DNA of 64,000 nt from positions 6,220,001 to 6,284,000 of the forward strand of contig NZ_CP019431.1 in the NCBI RefSeq assembly GCF_009866765.1. Direction: 5' to 3'. Position 1 is the first letter of the stretch. Each line of letters begins with the position of its first letter. The position numbers were made by a program, and so were the translations under genes. Below the pieces are notes generated by a model that saw nothing but the letters and a program-made list of their open reading frames with translations, was not told where the DNA came from and made no database searches. Below are positions 27,823-35,636 of this stretch, piece after piece. This DNA is from Pseudomonas sp. S35 (GTDB lineage Bacteria; Pseudomonadota; Gammaproteobacteria; Pseudomonadales; Pseudomonadaceae).

Positions 27823-28749
27823 TTACTTCTGTCTCTCGAAACGATAGAACAGGTTTGGCTCACTGACCATATACAAAGTGCCATCCTCATCCATAGTCAC
27901 CCCTTCTGCACGGGGAATGGTTTTGCTCAAGCCATTGAAGCCGCCAAGCAAGGTCATGAAGCTGACTTGTTCGCCCTTCTCGTCCAACTCCAGCAACAGG
28001 TGGGAGTCGGCCGAAAGCACCAGGAGGTGGCCGGTGCGCGGGTCGACAGCCAGGGCCGAGAGGTTGCGCATGTCCAGTTCTTTGCTGGCGAGTTTTTGCT
28101 TGTCGCCAACCAAGGTCTGGCCGCCATCGCTTTTCCAGGTGAACAACGCCGGTGGACGCTCCTCACCCAGCACAAGTTGCTGGCCTAGCTTGTCCCAGGC
28201 GATCGCTTCAAAGGCTTTGTTCTGGTCTTTGGATGGCCCCAGTTCATAGGCGGGGAAGTCAGCCTTGTTCAACTGCTGGGTCGTCGCGTCGACCTTGACG
28301 ATGGTCAGGCTGTGCTGGCGCTCGTCCACCACCGCGATCAGGCCATTTTCCAGCACCGTCACGCCTTCCGGGTTTTCCCAGCCATTGAGCGGCATCTTGC
28401 GCAGCACATCGCCTTGCAGGCTCAACTCAACGAGGAATGGGTTTTTGCCCATGACGGAAAACAGGGTTTTGGTCTGCGGGTTGTAGGAGACATCCGAGGC
28501 CTCGTCCTTCTCCATGCCTGGCAACACTTTCGCGTCGATGACGGCGTGGTAATCCGGCAACCACACACTTTCGCTGCGCTCAGCCGGTGTTTCAAAGCGC
28601 TCCGACACCCACAGCATGCCGCGATCGTCCCAATGCATGGCCCAGGCAACGCCATAGACGATCACGCCCGCCAAAAACAGCCAGGAATACCAGCGCAGGG
28701 CAAAACGAGAACGCGGCTTGGGTGTGGCGGAAGGTAGGGACACGGCCAT
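27823..28749 (-). CDS. SdiA-regulated (YjiK-like) family protein, copy 2
   Basis: A 308-aa paralogue of the downstream gene with the same layout: a cytoplasmic N-terminus, one anchor helix (about 17-35, WYSWLFLAGVIVYGVAWAM) and a propeller-like domain. Both copies end in closely similar EGV/I(T/A)MD(E/D) blades followed by SEPNLFY. I chose ATG 28749 (MAVSLP) with GGAAAAAG upstream; the frame continues 16 codons further. Overall identity between the copies appears moderate, so the duplication is old. Confidence 0.78.
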   Translation of the reverse strand: MAVSLPSATPKPRSRFALRWYSWLFLAGVIVYGVAWAMHWDDRGMLWVSERFETPAERSESVWLPDYHAVIDAKVLPGMEKDEASDVSYNPQTKTLFSVMGKNPFLVELSLQGDVLRKMPLNGWENPEGVTVLENGLIAVVDERQHSLTIVKVDATTQQLNKADFPAYELGPSKDQNKAFEAIAWDKLGQQLVLGEERPPALFTWKSDGGQTLVGDKQKLASKELDMRNLSALAVDPRTGHLLVLSADSHLLLELDEKGEQVSFMTLLGGFNGLSKTIPRAEGVTMDEDGTLYMVSEPNLFYRFERQK

Positions 28750-28860
28750 GGGGCGCTTTTTCCGGAAAGTCAGTGTTAGGGGATAGCACAAGGCCAAGGA
28801 TTATCCGGGTAGTGTGTGAAAAAAATGCAAACGCGGGGACCTTGAGGCCTGCACAGGTTC

Positions 28861-28953
28861 AATGTAGGAGGGGGCTTGCTCCCGATAAGGGAGTGTCAGC
28901 CACCAGATGCTTGGCTGATACACCGCTATCGGGAGCAAGCCCCCTCCCACATT
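28861..28953. repeat. REP doublet (GGGGGCTTGCTCCCGAT variant)
   Basis: AATGTAGGAGGGGGCTTGCT and its inverse ending CCCCCTCCCACATT enclose about 50 bp. It lies between SdiA-family copy 2 and the end of the FAH-family gene. Confidence 0.85.
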
Positions 28954-28968
28954 CTTGACCGCGTTGCG

Positions 28969-29634
28969 TCAGCGAACGCTGCTTTCGAAGCGGTTCACAC
29001 CCGCCAACTCCAACACCAACTCATCGCCCACATTCAACGGACCTACGCCAGCCGGGGTGCCGGTGAGGATCACATCACCGGCCTGCAGCGAGAAGCAGCC
29101 GGCCATGTGTTGGATCATCGGGATGATCGGGTTGAGCATCTGCGCGCTGTTGCCGTCCTGGCGCACTTCGCCGTTGATGGTCAGGCGAATGCCGATATCA
29201 GTCACGTCCGGGAACGTGCTGCCGACCACGAACGGTGCAATCACCGCTGCGCCATCGAAGGACTTGGCGATTTCCCAGGGCAGGCCCTTGGCTTTCAATT
29301 CGGCCTGTTTGTCGCGCAGGGTCAAATCCAGGGCCGGGGCGAAGCCGGAGATGGCATCCAGCACTTCTTCACGGCTTGGCTTGTTCGACAGTGGCTTGCC
29401 GATCAATACCGCGATTTCCGCTTCGTAGTGCACCGAGCCACGCTCGGTAGGGATGGCAAAACCGCCTTCCAGCGGCACGACACAGCTGCCGGGCTTGATG
29501 AACAGCAACGGCTCGGTCGGCACCGGGTTATCCAGTTCCTTGGCATGTTCGGCGTAGTTACGCCCAATGCACACCACTTTACCCAACGGGAAGTGGATGT
29601 TGGTGCCGTCGACATACTTGTGCTGGTAGCTCAT
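28969..29634 (-). CDS. fumarylacetoacetate hydrolase (FAH) family protein
   Basis: A 221-aa cytosolic FAH-fold enzyme. The conserved blocks are GKVVCIGRNYAEHAKEL, the metal-site HYEAEIAVLIGKPL (two acidic residues), and GDVILTGTPAGVGPL. Small FAH proteins act as acylpyruvate hydrolases, oxaloacetate decarboxylases or oxaloacetate tautomerases; the sequence does not decide. It lies 5 bp downstream of the D-2-hydroxyglutarate dehydrogenase gene and is cotranscribed with it, which favours a role in 2-oxoacid housekeeping. GGAGTCGCTCC precedes the start. Confidence 0.87.
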   Translation of the reverse strand: MSYQHKYVDGTNIHFPLGKVVCIGRNYAEHAKELDNPVPTEPLLFIKPGSCVVPLEGGFAIPTERGSVHYEAEIAVLIGKPLSNKPSREEVLDAISGFAPALDLTLRDKQAELKAKGLPWEIAKSFDGAAVIAPFVVGSTFPDVTDIGIRLTINGEVRQDGNSAQMLNPIIPMIQHMAGCFSLQAGDVILTGTPAGVGPLNVGDELVLELAGVNRFESSVR

Positions 29635-29645
29635 GGAGCGACTCC

Positions 29646-31040
29646 TTAAACAGCGAAGATCTTGCCAGGGTTCATGATCCCGTTAGGGTCGAATACCGCT
29701 TTCACGGCCTTCATGTATTCGATTTCAACCGGGGAACGGCTGTAGGTCAGGTAATCGCGCTTGGTCATGCCCACGCCGTGCTCGGCGGAGATCGAGCCGT
29801 TGTACTTCTGAACGGTTTCGAACACCCACTTGTTCACGGTGGCGCACTTGGCGAAGAACTCATCCTTGCTCAGGTTTTGCGGCTTGAGGATGTTCAGGTG
29901 CAGGTTGCCGTCGCCGATGTGGCCGAACCACACGATTTCGAAGTCCGGGTAGTGTTCGCCGACGATCGCGTCGATTTCCTTCAAAAACGCCGGCACCTTG
30001 GACACGGTGACCGAGATGTCGTTCTTGTACGGCGTCCAGTGGGAAATGGTCTCGGAGATGTACTCGCGCAGTTTCCACAGGTTGTGCAGTTGGGTTTCGC
30101 TCTGGCTCATCACGCCGTCCAGCACCCAGCCCTGCTCGACGCAGTGCTCGAAGGTTTCCAGGGCGTGGTTGGCGACTTCTTCGGTGGTGGCTTCAAATTC
30201 CAGCAACGCGTAGAACGGGCACTCGGTTTCGAACGGCGCCGGTACATCGCCACGGCCCATGACCTTGGCCAGGGCCTTGTCGGAGAAGAATTCGAACGCA
30301 GTCAGGTCCAGCTTGCTCTGGAACGCGTGCAGCACCGGCATGATCGAGTCGAAATCGGTGGTACCCAGCACCATCGCGGTGAGGTTTTTCGGCGCCCGGT
30401 CCAGGCGCATGGTGGCTTCGACCACAAAGCCCAAGGTGCCTTCAGCGCCGATAAACAGCTGGCGCATGTCGTAGCCGGTGGCGTTCTTGATCAGGTCACG
30501 GTTCAGTTCCAGCACGTCACCCTTGCCGGTGACGACTTTCATACCGGCTACCCAGTTACGGGTCATGCCGTAGCGAATCACCTTGATCCCGCCGGCATTG
30601 GTGCCGATATTGCCGCCAATCTGGCTGGAACCGGACGAGGCGAAGTCCACCGGGTAGTACAAACCCTTTTCTTCGGCGACGTTCTGCAATTGCTTGGTGA
30701 CCACACCCGGCTGGCACACAGCGGTACGGTCGGTGAGGTTCACGTCGAGGACCTGGTTCATATAGTCGAACGACACAACCACTTCGCCATTGGCCGCCAC
30801 CGCCGCTGCCGACAGGCCGGTACGACCGCCGGAAGGCACCAGCGCGACCTTGTGTTCATTGGCCCAGCGCACGATGGCCTGCACCTGCTCAATGGTCTTG
30901 GGGAAGACGATGGCGGTCGGCGCAGGTGCGAAGTGCTTGGTCCAATCCTTGCCGTAAGCCTCCAGGGAGTCGGCGTCGGTCAGCACTTTGCCGGGCTCAA
31001 CCAGGGTCTTTAGCTCATCAATCAGGGCAGGATGGGTCAT
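29646..31040 (-). CDS. d2hgdh: D-2-hydroxyglutarate dehydrogenase (FAD-linked)
   Basis: A 464-aa flavoprotein of the GlcD/VAO type. The FAD_binding_4 domain (about 35-215) has ALVPSGGRTGLSAAAVAANG and SSGSSQIGGNIGTNAGGIKV. The C-terminal FAD-oxidase domain has WFGHIGDGNLHLNIL and ISAEHGVGMTKRDYL. In Pseudomonas this enzyme oxidises D-2-hydroxyglutarate to 2-oxoglutarate, pulling the SerA reaction forward. Divergent placement next to serA supports that identity over glycolate oxidase. I start at ATG 31040 (MTHPALIDELK); the frame extends 10 codons more. Confidence 0.9.
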   Translation of the reverse strand: MTHPALIDELKTLVEPGKVLTDADSLEAYGKDWTKHFAPAPTAIVFPKTIEQVQAIVRWANEHKVALVPSGGRTGLSAAAVAANGEVVVSFDYMNQVLDVNLTDRTAVCQPGVVTKQLQNVAEEKGLYYPVDFASSGSSQIGGNIGTNAGGIKVIRYGMTRNWVAGMKVVTGKGDVLELNRDLIKNATGYDMRQLFIGAEGTLGFVVEATMRLDRAPKNLTAMVLGTTDFDSIMPVLHAFQSKLDLTAFEFFSDKALAKVMGRGDVPAPFETECPFYALLEFEATTEEVANHALETFEHCVEQGWVLDGVMSQSETQLHNLWKLREYISETISHWTPYKNDISVTVSKVPAFLKEIDAIVGEHYPDFEIVWFGHIGDGNLHLNILKPQNLSKDEFFAKCATVNKWVFETVQKYNGSISAEHGVGMTKRDYLTYSRSPVEIEYMKAVKAVFDPNGIMNPGKIFAV

Positions 31041-31114
31041 CGACAGAACTCTCGAACAATTCATGGTCATCCTGAGAACGCTTCACGTCGCAGGAATGAG
31101 TGTTTGCGGGGCGC

Positions 31115-31128
31115 GTATGCTAGCATAC
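31115..31128. promoter_or_regulatory. 14-bp perfect palindrome between d2hgdh and serA
   Basis: GTATGCTAGCATAC is fully self-complementary and lies in the 204-bp divergent intergenic region. Each half contains a -10-like hexamer (TATGCT on both strands), so it could be overlapping -10 regions of the two promoters or an operator. Confidence 0.4.
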
Positions 31129-31244
31129 CGCCCCCGCAGGACAGAGCCCAAGGGCGTTTCTGCGGTGACGGCTTTCCTGCCGTCCGGGTCAGCTTAAGCG
31201 ATCCGACTCCCTGCCATTTTTCTCCGGGATACAGGTTTACGCAG

Positions 31245-32474
31245 ATGAGCAAGACTTCTCTCGATAAGAGCAAGATCAAGTTCCTTCTTCTGGAAGGCGT
31301 CCACCCATCGGCTGTCGACGTTCTGAAAGCCGCCGGGTACACCAGCATTGAGTACATCACCAGTTCTCTGCCGGAAGCCCAGCTCAAGGAAAAGATCGCC
31401 GACGCGCACTTCATCGGCATTCGCTCCCGCACTCAGCTGACCGAAGAAATCTTCGATCACGCCAAGAAACTCGTGGCAGTTGGCTGTTTCTGCATCGGCA
31501 CCAACCAAGTCGACCTCAACGCAGCGCGCGAGCGCGGCATCGCGGTGTTCAACGCACCGTACTCCAACACCCGTTCCGTTGCGGAGCTGGTGCTGGCCGA
31601 GGCCATCCTGCTGCTGCGCGGCATCCCAGAGAAGAACGCTTCCTGCCACCGTGGCGGCTGGATCAAAAGTGCGGCTAACTCCTTCGAAATCCGCGGTAAG
31701 AAGCTGGGTATCGTCGGTTACGGTTCGATCGGCACCCAGCTGTCGGTACTGGCTGAAGGCTTAGGGATGCAGGTGTTCTTCTACGACACCCTGACCAAGC
31801 TGCCATTGGGCAACGCCACGCAAGTGGCCAGCCTGACCGAACTGCTGGGCATGTCGGACATCGTGACCCTGCACGTTCCGGAAACCGCTGAGACCCAGTG
31901 GATGATCGGCGAGAAGGAAATCCGCGCCATCAAGAAAGGCGGCATCCTGATCAACGCTGCACGCGGCACCGTGGTTGAGCTGGACGCCCTGGCCGATGCG
32001 ATCAAGGACAAGCACCTGATCGGCGCCGCCATCGACGTATTCCCGGTAGAGCCACGCTCCAACGACGACATCTTCGAAAGCCCGCTGCGTGGCCTGGACA
32101 ACGTGATCCTGACCCCGCACATCGGTGGCTCCACCGCTGAAGCCCAAGCCAACATCGGCCTGGAAGTCTCGGAAAAACTGGTCAAGTACAGCGACAACGG
32201 TACCTCGGTCTCGTCCGTGAACTTCCCGGAAGTGGCCCTGCCGGCTCACCCTGGCAAGCACCGTCTGCTGCACATCCACCAGAACATTCCTGGCGTGATG
32301 ATGGAGATCAACAAGGTCTTCGCGGAAAACGGCATCAACATCTCCGGTCAGTTCCTACAGACCAACGAGAAGGTCGGCTACGTGGTGATCGACGTCGACG
32401 CCGAGTACTCGGACCTGGCGCAAGAGAAGCTGCAGCACATCAACGGCACTATCCGTAGCCGCGTGTTGTTCTAA
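31245..32474 (+). CDS. serA: D-3-phosphoglycerate dehydrogenase
   Basis: A 409-aa NAD-dependent enzyme that opens serine synthesis by oxidising 3-phosphoglycerate. In many bacteria it also reduces 2-oxoglutarate to D-2-hydroxyglutarate. It has a 2-hydroxyacid dehydrogenase core with the nucleotide fold KKLGIVGYGSIGTQLSVLAE, catalytic LINAARGTVVEL, and HIGGSTAEAQANIG. The C-terminal ACT domain (about 335-409) mediates serine inhibition. ATG 31245 gives the usual MSKTSLDKSKIKFL start; the open frame upstream crosses the promoter region and was discarded. Confidence 0.97.
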   Translation: MSKTSLDKSKIKFLLLEGVHPSAVDVLKAAGYTSIEYITSSLPEAQLKEKIADAHFIGIRSRTQLTEEIFDHAKKLVAVGCFCIGTNQVDLNAARERGIAVFNAPYSNTRSVAELVLAEAILLLRGIPEKNASCHRGGWIKSAANSFEIRGKKLGIVGYGSIGTQLSVLAEGLGMQVFFYDTLTKLPLGNATQVASLTELLGMSDIVTLHVPETAETQWMIGEKEIRAIKKGGILINAARGTVVELDALADAIKDKHLIGAAIDVFPVEPRSNDDIFESPLRGLDNVILTPHIGGSTAEAQANIGLEVSEKLVKYSDNGTSVSSVNFPEVALPAHPGKHRLLHIHQNIPGVMMEINKVFAENGINISGQFLQTNEKVGYVVIDVDAEYSDLAQEKLQHINGTIRSRVLF

Positions 32475-32490
32475 CGCTTTAAACGCTGCA

Positions 32491-32528
32491 CAAAAAATGG
32501 GAGACCCGCAGGGGTCTCCCATTTTTTT
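32491..32528. terminator. Rho-independent terminator, bidirectional, after serA
   Basis: AATGGGAGACCC-GCA-GGGTCTCCCATT is followed by a T-run on the plus strand and preceded by an A-run, so it can end both serA and the convergent DUF4399 gene. Confidence 0.93.
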
Positions 32529-32541
32529 GTCTGAACAAATA

Positions 32542-32982
32542 TTACTTAACGTCAACCGTGATCACTTTCGAGGCTACAGTGGGCTCGAATTGGCGATGCA
32601 CATTATCGCCAGCCACCAGTTGCAGGGTGTGCTTGCCTGGGGTCAGGGTCAGCTCGGTTTCGGTTTGCGCCTTGCCGAAGTGAATCGAGGTAGCGGTGGC
32701 GGGGATGGCTTCGTCTGCCTTGAGCGCCTTCACGTCCTGGTCGACCAGCAGGTGATGGTGACCCGCGTTAGGCACTTGCTTGTCGATTGGCTCCAGGTCC
32801 AGGCCCTTGACGCCGAATTTGACGGTGAAGGTCTTGTCGACAGTCGCGCCATCTTTGGGCGACACAATAAACACCTCGGCCCCCTTGGGCGCGGGGGTAC
32901 GAGGCACATCGGCGGCATTCGCCAACACGGAGGCACCCAGCAGCAGGCTGGCAATCGTTGCACGGGACAAAAGGGCTTTCAT
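32542..32982 (-). CDS. DUF4399-domain secreted protein
   Basis: A 146-aa exported protein of unknown function. The signal peptide is MKALLSRATIASLLLGASVLANA, followed by a short Pro-rich linker and a single beta-sandwich DUF4399 domain with VFIVSPKDGATV, AGHHHLLVD and LTPGKHTLQLVAGD. The HHH cluster at about residues 74-76 could bind metal, but no such activity is known to me. CTGGAGAAGCGA precedes the ATG. It is convergent with serA and shares its terminator. Confidence 0.85.
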   Translation of the reverse strand: MKALLSRATIASLLLGASVLANAADVPRTPAPKGAEVFIVSPKDGATVDKTFTVKFGVKGLDLEPIDKQVPNAGHHHLLVDQDVKALKADEAIPATATSIHFGKAQTETELTLTPGKHTLQLVAGDNVHRQFEPTVASKVITVDVK

Positions 32983-33116
32983 TCGCTTCTCCAGTTTTTC
33001 TGTGAAATCTGTAGGGTTATGACAACTTCACGACAAATTGCTGTCCAAGGCACTCACCACCATAGCAAAGCGATGCTGAACGGCGCCTCGCACATTCGAA
33101 TTCTTTAGGAGTGACC

Positions 33117-33641
33117 ATGCGCTTTTCGCCTGGCCTGTTACTTTTGCTTCCTCTTCTGAGCCCCTTGGCTCATGCCGAACTGATCGACGACGTCAATGAT
33201 CGCGGTGAACTGCGCATTGCCCTGCAAGCCAACACCCCCCCTTACAATTTCAAGGAAGGCGACAAGCTCACCGGTTTTGAAGTCGAACTGGGTGAACTGC
33301 TGGCAAAGGAAATGGACGTGCGCTCCTCGTTTATCACCACCGATGACGCCGATCTGCTGCCTGGGGTGGCAACCGGCAAATACGATGTGGCCATCAACCA
33401 CATCGCTAAGACTGCCGAGCTTGAGGATCAGTTCGATTTCAGCGAGGTTTATCGCGACCAGCCTGAGCTGGCGATCCCGTTCCAGAAGGGCAACCCGGCG
33501 TTCAAGACGAGCCTGGACGGGGCATTGAAACGGGTGAAGGACGATGGCCGATTGAAGGCGCTGTCGCAGAAGTGGTTCGAGGGCGACGCCCCTACAGTAG
33601 CGCCAACGCCTGCGCCGCCTCAGGCAACTCCAGCTCACTGA
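33117..33641 (+). CDS. SBP_bac_3-type periplasmic amino-acid-binding protein lacking lobe II
   Basis: A 174-aa exported protein (signal MRFSPGLLLLLPLLSPLAHA) from the polar amino-acid binding-protein family. The N-terminal lobe is intact through GKYDVAINHIAKTAELEDQF (DFSEVY follows). Residues 113-119 then jump straight to AIPFQKGNPAF and the final helix LKALSQKWFEGD. The roughly 80-90 residues that normally form the second lobe and hinge return are absent, with no frameshift. ATG 33117 has TAGGAG five bases upstream. The last 50 bp overlap the convergent DUF523 gene. It is probably unable to clamp a ligand conventionally; a decaying gene or a repurposed one-lobe protein. Confidence 0.75.
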   Translation: MRFSPGLLLLLPLLSPLAHAELIDDVNDRGELRIALQANTPPYNFKEGDKLTGFEVELGELLAKEMDVRSSFITTDDADLLPGVATGKYDVAINHIAKTAELEDQFDFSEVYRDQPELAIPFQKGNPAFKTSLDGALKRVKDDGRLKALSQKWFEGDAPTVAPTPAPPQATPAH

Positions 33642-34074
33642 ACACCTGCACGCCGTGGCGCTTGAGCAGCGCCGCCGTGACGCCTTCACCACTTACCTTC
33701 ACGCCGGTGAAGGTGCCGTCATAGGTCAGCAGATTGCCGCAGGACGGGCTGTTGGCCTTGAGGATGGCGATGCGGATGTTGTGGCGCTGCACCAGCGCCA
33801 AGGCTTGGCGGGCGCCGTCGAGGAAGGCGGCGCTGAAATCTTCGCCTTCGGCCGTGAGCACTTTGGCCCGGCCTTCCCAGACATCAATGCCTTGCCCACC
33901 GGGAATCTCGGCAGACGGCCTGGGCGTCGGCAAACCGCCCGACACTTCCGGGCAGATCGCAACCACTCGCCCTTCGGCCTGCCACGCCGCCAGTTGATCG
34001 AATGGCCCGCTGGCCCCGCCGTCGTAGCGCACCTTGTGCCCAAGCAGGCAGCGGCTGATCAGTATCTTTTGCAT
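33592..34074 (-). CDS. DUF523 family protein
   Basis: A 160-aa cytosolic protein with the conserved cysteine blocks of DUF523: ISRCLLGHKVRYDGG at the start, AICPEVSGGLPTPRPSAEI in the middle, and ILKANSPSCGN near residue 110. Three conserved cysteines suggest metal or Fe-S binding; the function is unknown. It follows the 2OG-oxygenase gene by 2 bp on the same strand, so the two are translationally linked. Its 3' end overlaps the truncated binding-protein gene. Confidence 0.85.
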   Translation of the reverse strand: MQKILISRCLLGHKVRYDGGASGPFDQLAAWQAEGRVVAICPEVSGGLPTPRPSAEIPGGQGIDVWEGRAKVLTAEGEDFSAAFLDGARQALALVQRHNIRIAILKANSPSCGNLLTYDGTFTGVKVSGEGVTAALLKRHGVQVFSELELPEAAQALALL

Positions 34075-34076
34075 GG

Positions 34077-34709
34077 TTAAAACGGCTCGTTACCCCGCCG
34101 GCGAAACCAGCCGGTGAGGGACAGGCGTTCGCGCGTGGCAGGCATGACTTCGTGGGGCACTTCGCCCGACAGGAACACCACCAGGCATCCGCCGGTGGGC
34201 ACCACATCGTATTCGACGCCGCCTTTGAGGTACATGCGCAATTGGCCGCCATGCTCGGGCAGCCAGGCGTCGTTCAAGTAGATCACCGCCGAGACCATGC
34301 GCCGGTCATCGTCGCGGAAGCGGTCCAGGTGCTTGAGGTAAAACGCCCCTGGCGGGTACATCGCAAAATGGCTTTCGAAATCTTCCAGGCCAAGGAACAA
34401 GCCCCGGTTCATCGCCAGGCGCAGGCTGTCCATCACCGCCATGTAGCTGTCGCAGACGGCCGCGTCGCCCTCCTCCAGCCACTGGATATGGTCGCCGCGA
34501 ATGCCCTCGCGAATCTCCTGGGCCGGTCCGCGCCCCACCGCCGCTGGCGCCAATTCACCCTCGGCCGCACGTTTACGGCACTCAGCCGCCAGTTCCAGGG
34601 TCAGAGCCTGGGGCAGGAAGCCGTTCTGCTGCGACCAACCCTTTTCGGCCAGGTCGTCGACGATGCGTTGCAGCAGGGGGTGATCAAGGGGTATTTGCAT
34701 GGCGCGCAT
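34077..34709 (-). CDS. 2-oxoglutarate/Fe(II)-dependent oxygenase family protein
   Basis: A 210-aa prolyl-4-hydroxylase-like dioxygenase. Iron ligands are His and Asp in LKHLDRFRDDDRR and a distal His in GEVPHEVMPATRERLSLTGW, where the Arg would hold 2-oxoglutarate. The substrate is unknown; homologues hydroxylate protein or small-molecule targets. The start is ambiguous: ATG 34718, 34709 and 34700 are all in frame without a strong Shine-Dalgarno; I use the middle one. It is coupled to the DUF523 gene. Confidence 0.82.
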   Translation of the reverse strand: MRAMQIPLDHPLLQRIVDDLAEKGWSQQNGFLPQALTLELAAECRKRAAEGELAPAAVGRGPAQEIREGIRGDHIQWLEEGDAAVCDSYMAVMDSLRLAMNRGLFLGLEDFESHFAMYPPGAFYLKHLDRFRDDDRRMVSAVIYLNDAWLPEHGGQLRMYLKGGVEYDVVPTGGCLVVFLSGEVPHEVMPATRERLSLTGWFRRRGNEPF

Positions 34710-34840
34710 AGTATCCATACGCCTTCAACTGCGACAGCGCCGTCGAGCGTCTCAACACACTTTAGTCAGGTGACCGATAGGACTTCTCGACAAATCCTAC
34801 GCCCGACACGGACAATAGTGGCCGACTGACAGGAGTCCAT

Positions 34841-35593
34841 ATGCGTCGTTTGTTTTTTTCCTTGCTGATGTTCTGCGTTTTGCCCGCCTGGGCAGACGGC
34901 CATGACCAGTTGTACAAGGTCGCCGGCTGGGCCGAACAACGTGCGCATTTCAATGACGCCCTCAGCGCAGCCCAACAGCGCTACCGCAACAGCCTACCGC
35001 CGGCGGTGTACCAGGCGCTGGTGGACAACAGCAATAAACGCTTTGCCGCCCAGCCCATGGACCAACGCGCCGAGGCGCAGTTGCGCAAGAACCTGGCAGA
35101 CCCCAAGCCTGCCCTGGCGTTCTTCCAGTCGCCGCTGGGCCGCAAGATTGTTGCCGCCGAACTGCTCGCCACCCGCCGCGACCAGCTGGCGAAAAACGCC
35201 CAGGGCCTGCCGAAGATTGAAGCCGACGCCACTCGCAGCCTGATCATCGGCCATCTGGCACAGGCGCTGCCGGCCCGTGAAGCCGGGGCCGAAGTCAGCC
35301 TGGCGATTGCCGGAGTAGCTGCAGACAGCTTGAGCCAGATGATCCCCGGCCTGTTGGGCGGTGGTCAGGCTCAAAGCATGTTGAATGGGCAACGTGAGCG
35401 GTTGATGCAGCAGATTGGCAATGATCTGAACAACACGCTGCTGTATGTCTATCGGGATTTGTCTGACCCGGAACTGGAAGAGTTCGCGACGTTTGCGGAG
35501 TCACCGGAGGGTAAGGCGTATTACCAGGCGGCGCTGGCAGCGATCCGCGCAGGGCTGGCGGTCGGCCAGAGCACTTCAAGCCTGACGCAGTAG
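34841..35593 (+). CDS. DUF2059-domain periplasmic protein
   Basis: A 250-aa exported helical protein. A signal peptide ends near residue 18 (LPAWA/DGHDQ). The C-terminal part (about 170-235) contains the DUF2059 pattern, with LNNTLLYVYRDLSDPELEEF followed by ESPEGKAYYQ, read as helices around a conserved acidic-aromatic core. No function is established for the family. CAGGAGTCC precedes the ATG. It is monocistronic and its transcript ends at a perfect REP hairpin. Confidence 0.82.
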   Translation: MRRLFFSLLMFCVLPAWADGHDQLYKVAGWAEQRAHFNDALSAAQQRYRNSLPPAVYQALVDNSNKRFAAQPMDQRAEAQLRKNLADPKPALAFFQSPLGRKIVAAELLATRRDQLAKNAQGLPKIEADATRSLIIGHLAQALPAREAGAEVSLAIAGVAADSLSQMIPGLLGGGQAQSMLNGQRERLMQQIGNDLNNTLLYVYRDLSDPELEEFATFAESPEGKAYYQAALAAIRAGLAVGQSTSSLTQ

Positions 35594-35594
35594 A

Positions 35595-35628
35595 AAATGT
35601 GGGAGGGGGCAAGCCCCCTCCCACATTT
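35595..35628. repeat. REP hairpin with 16-bp perfect arms
   Basis: AAATGTGGGAGGGGGC and GCCCCCTCCCACATTT pair perfectly around AA, one base beyond the DUF2059 stop and 8 bp before the end of the facing hydrolase gene. Confidence 0.9.
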
Positions 35629-35636
35629 GGATTGTG

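Noticed and set aside
31032-31244. 71-codon N-terminal extension of serA
   Set aside because: It would run through the divergent promoter region and into d2hgdh; SerA proteins begin at MSKTSLDK.
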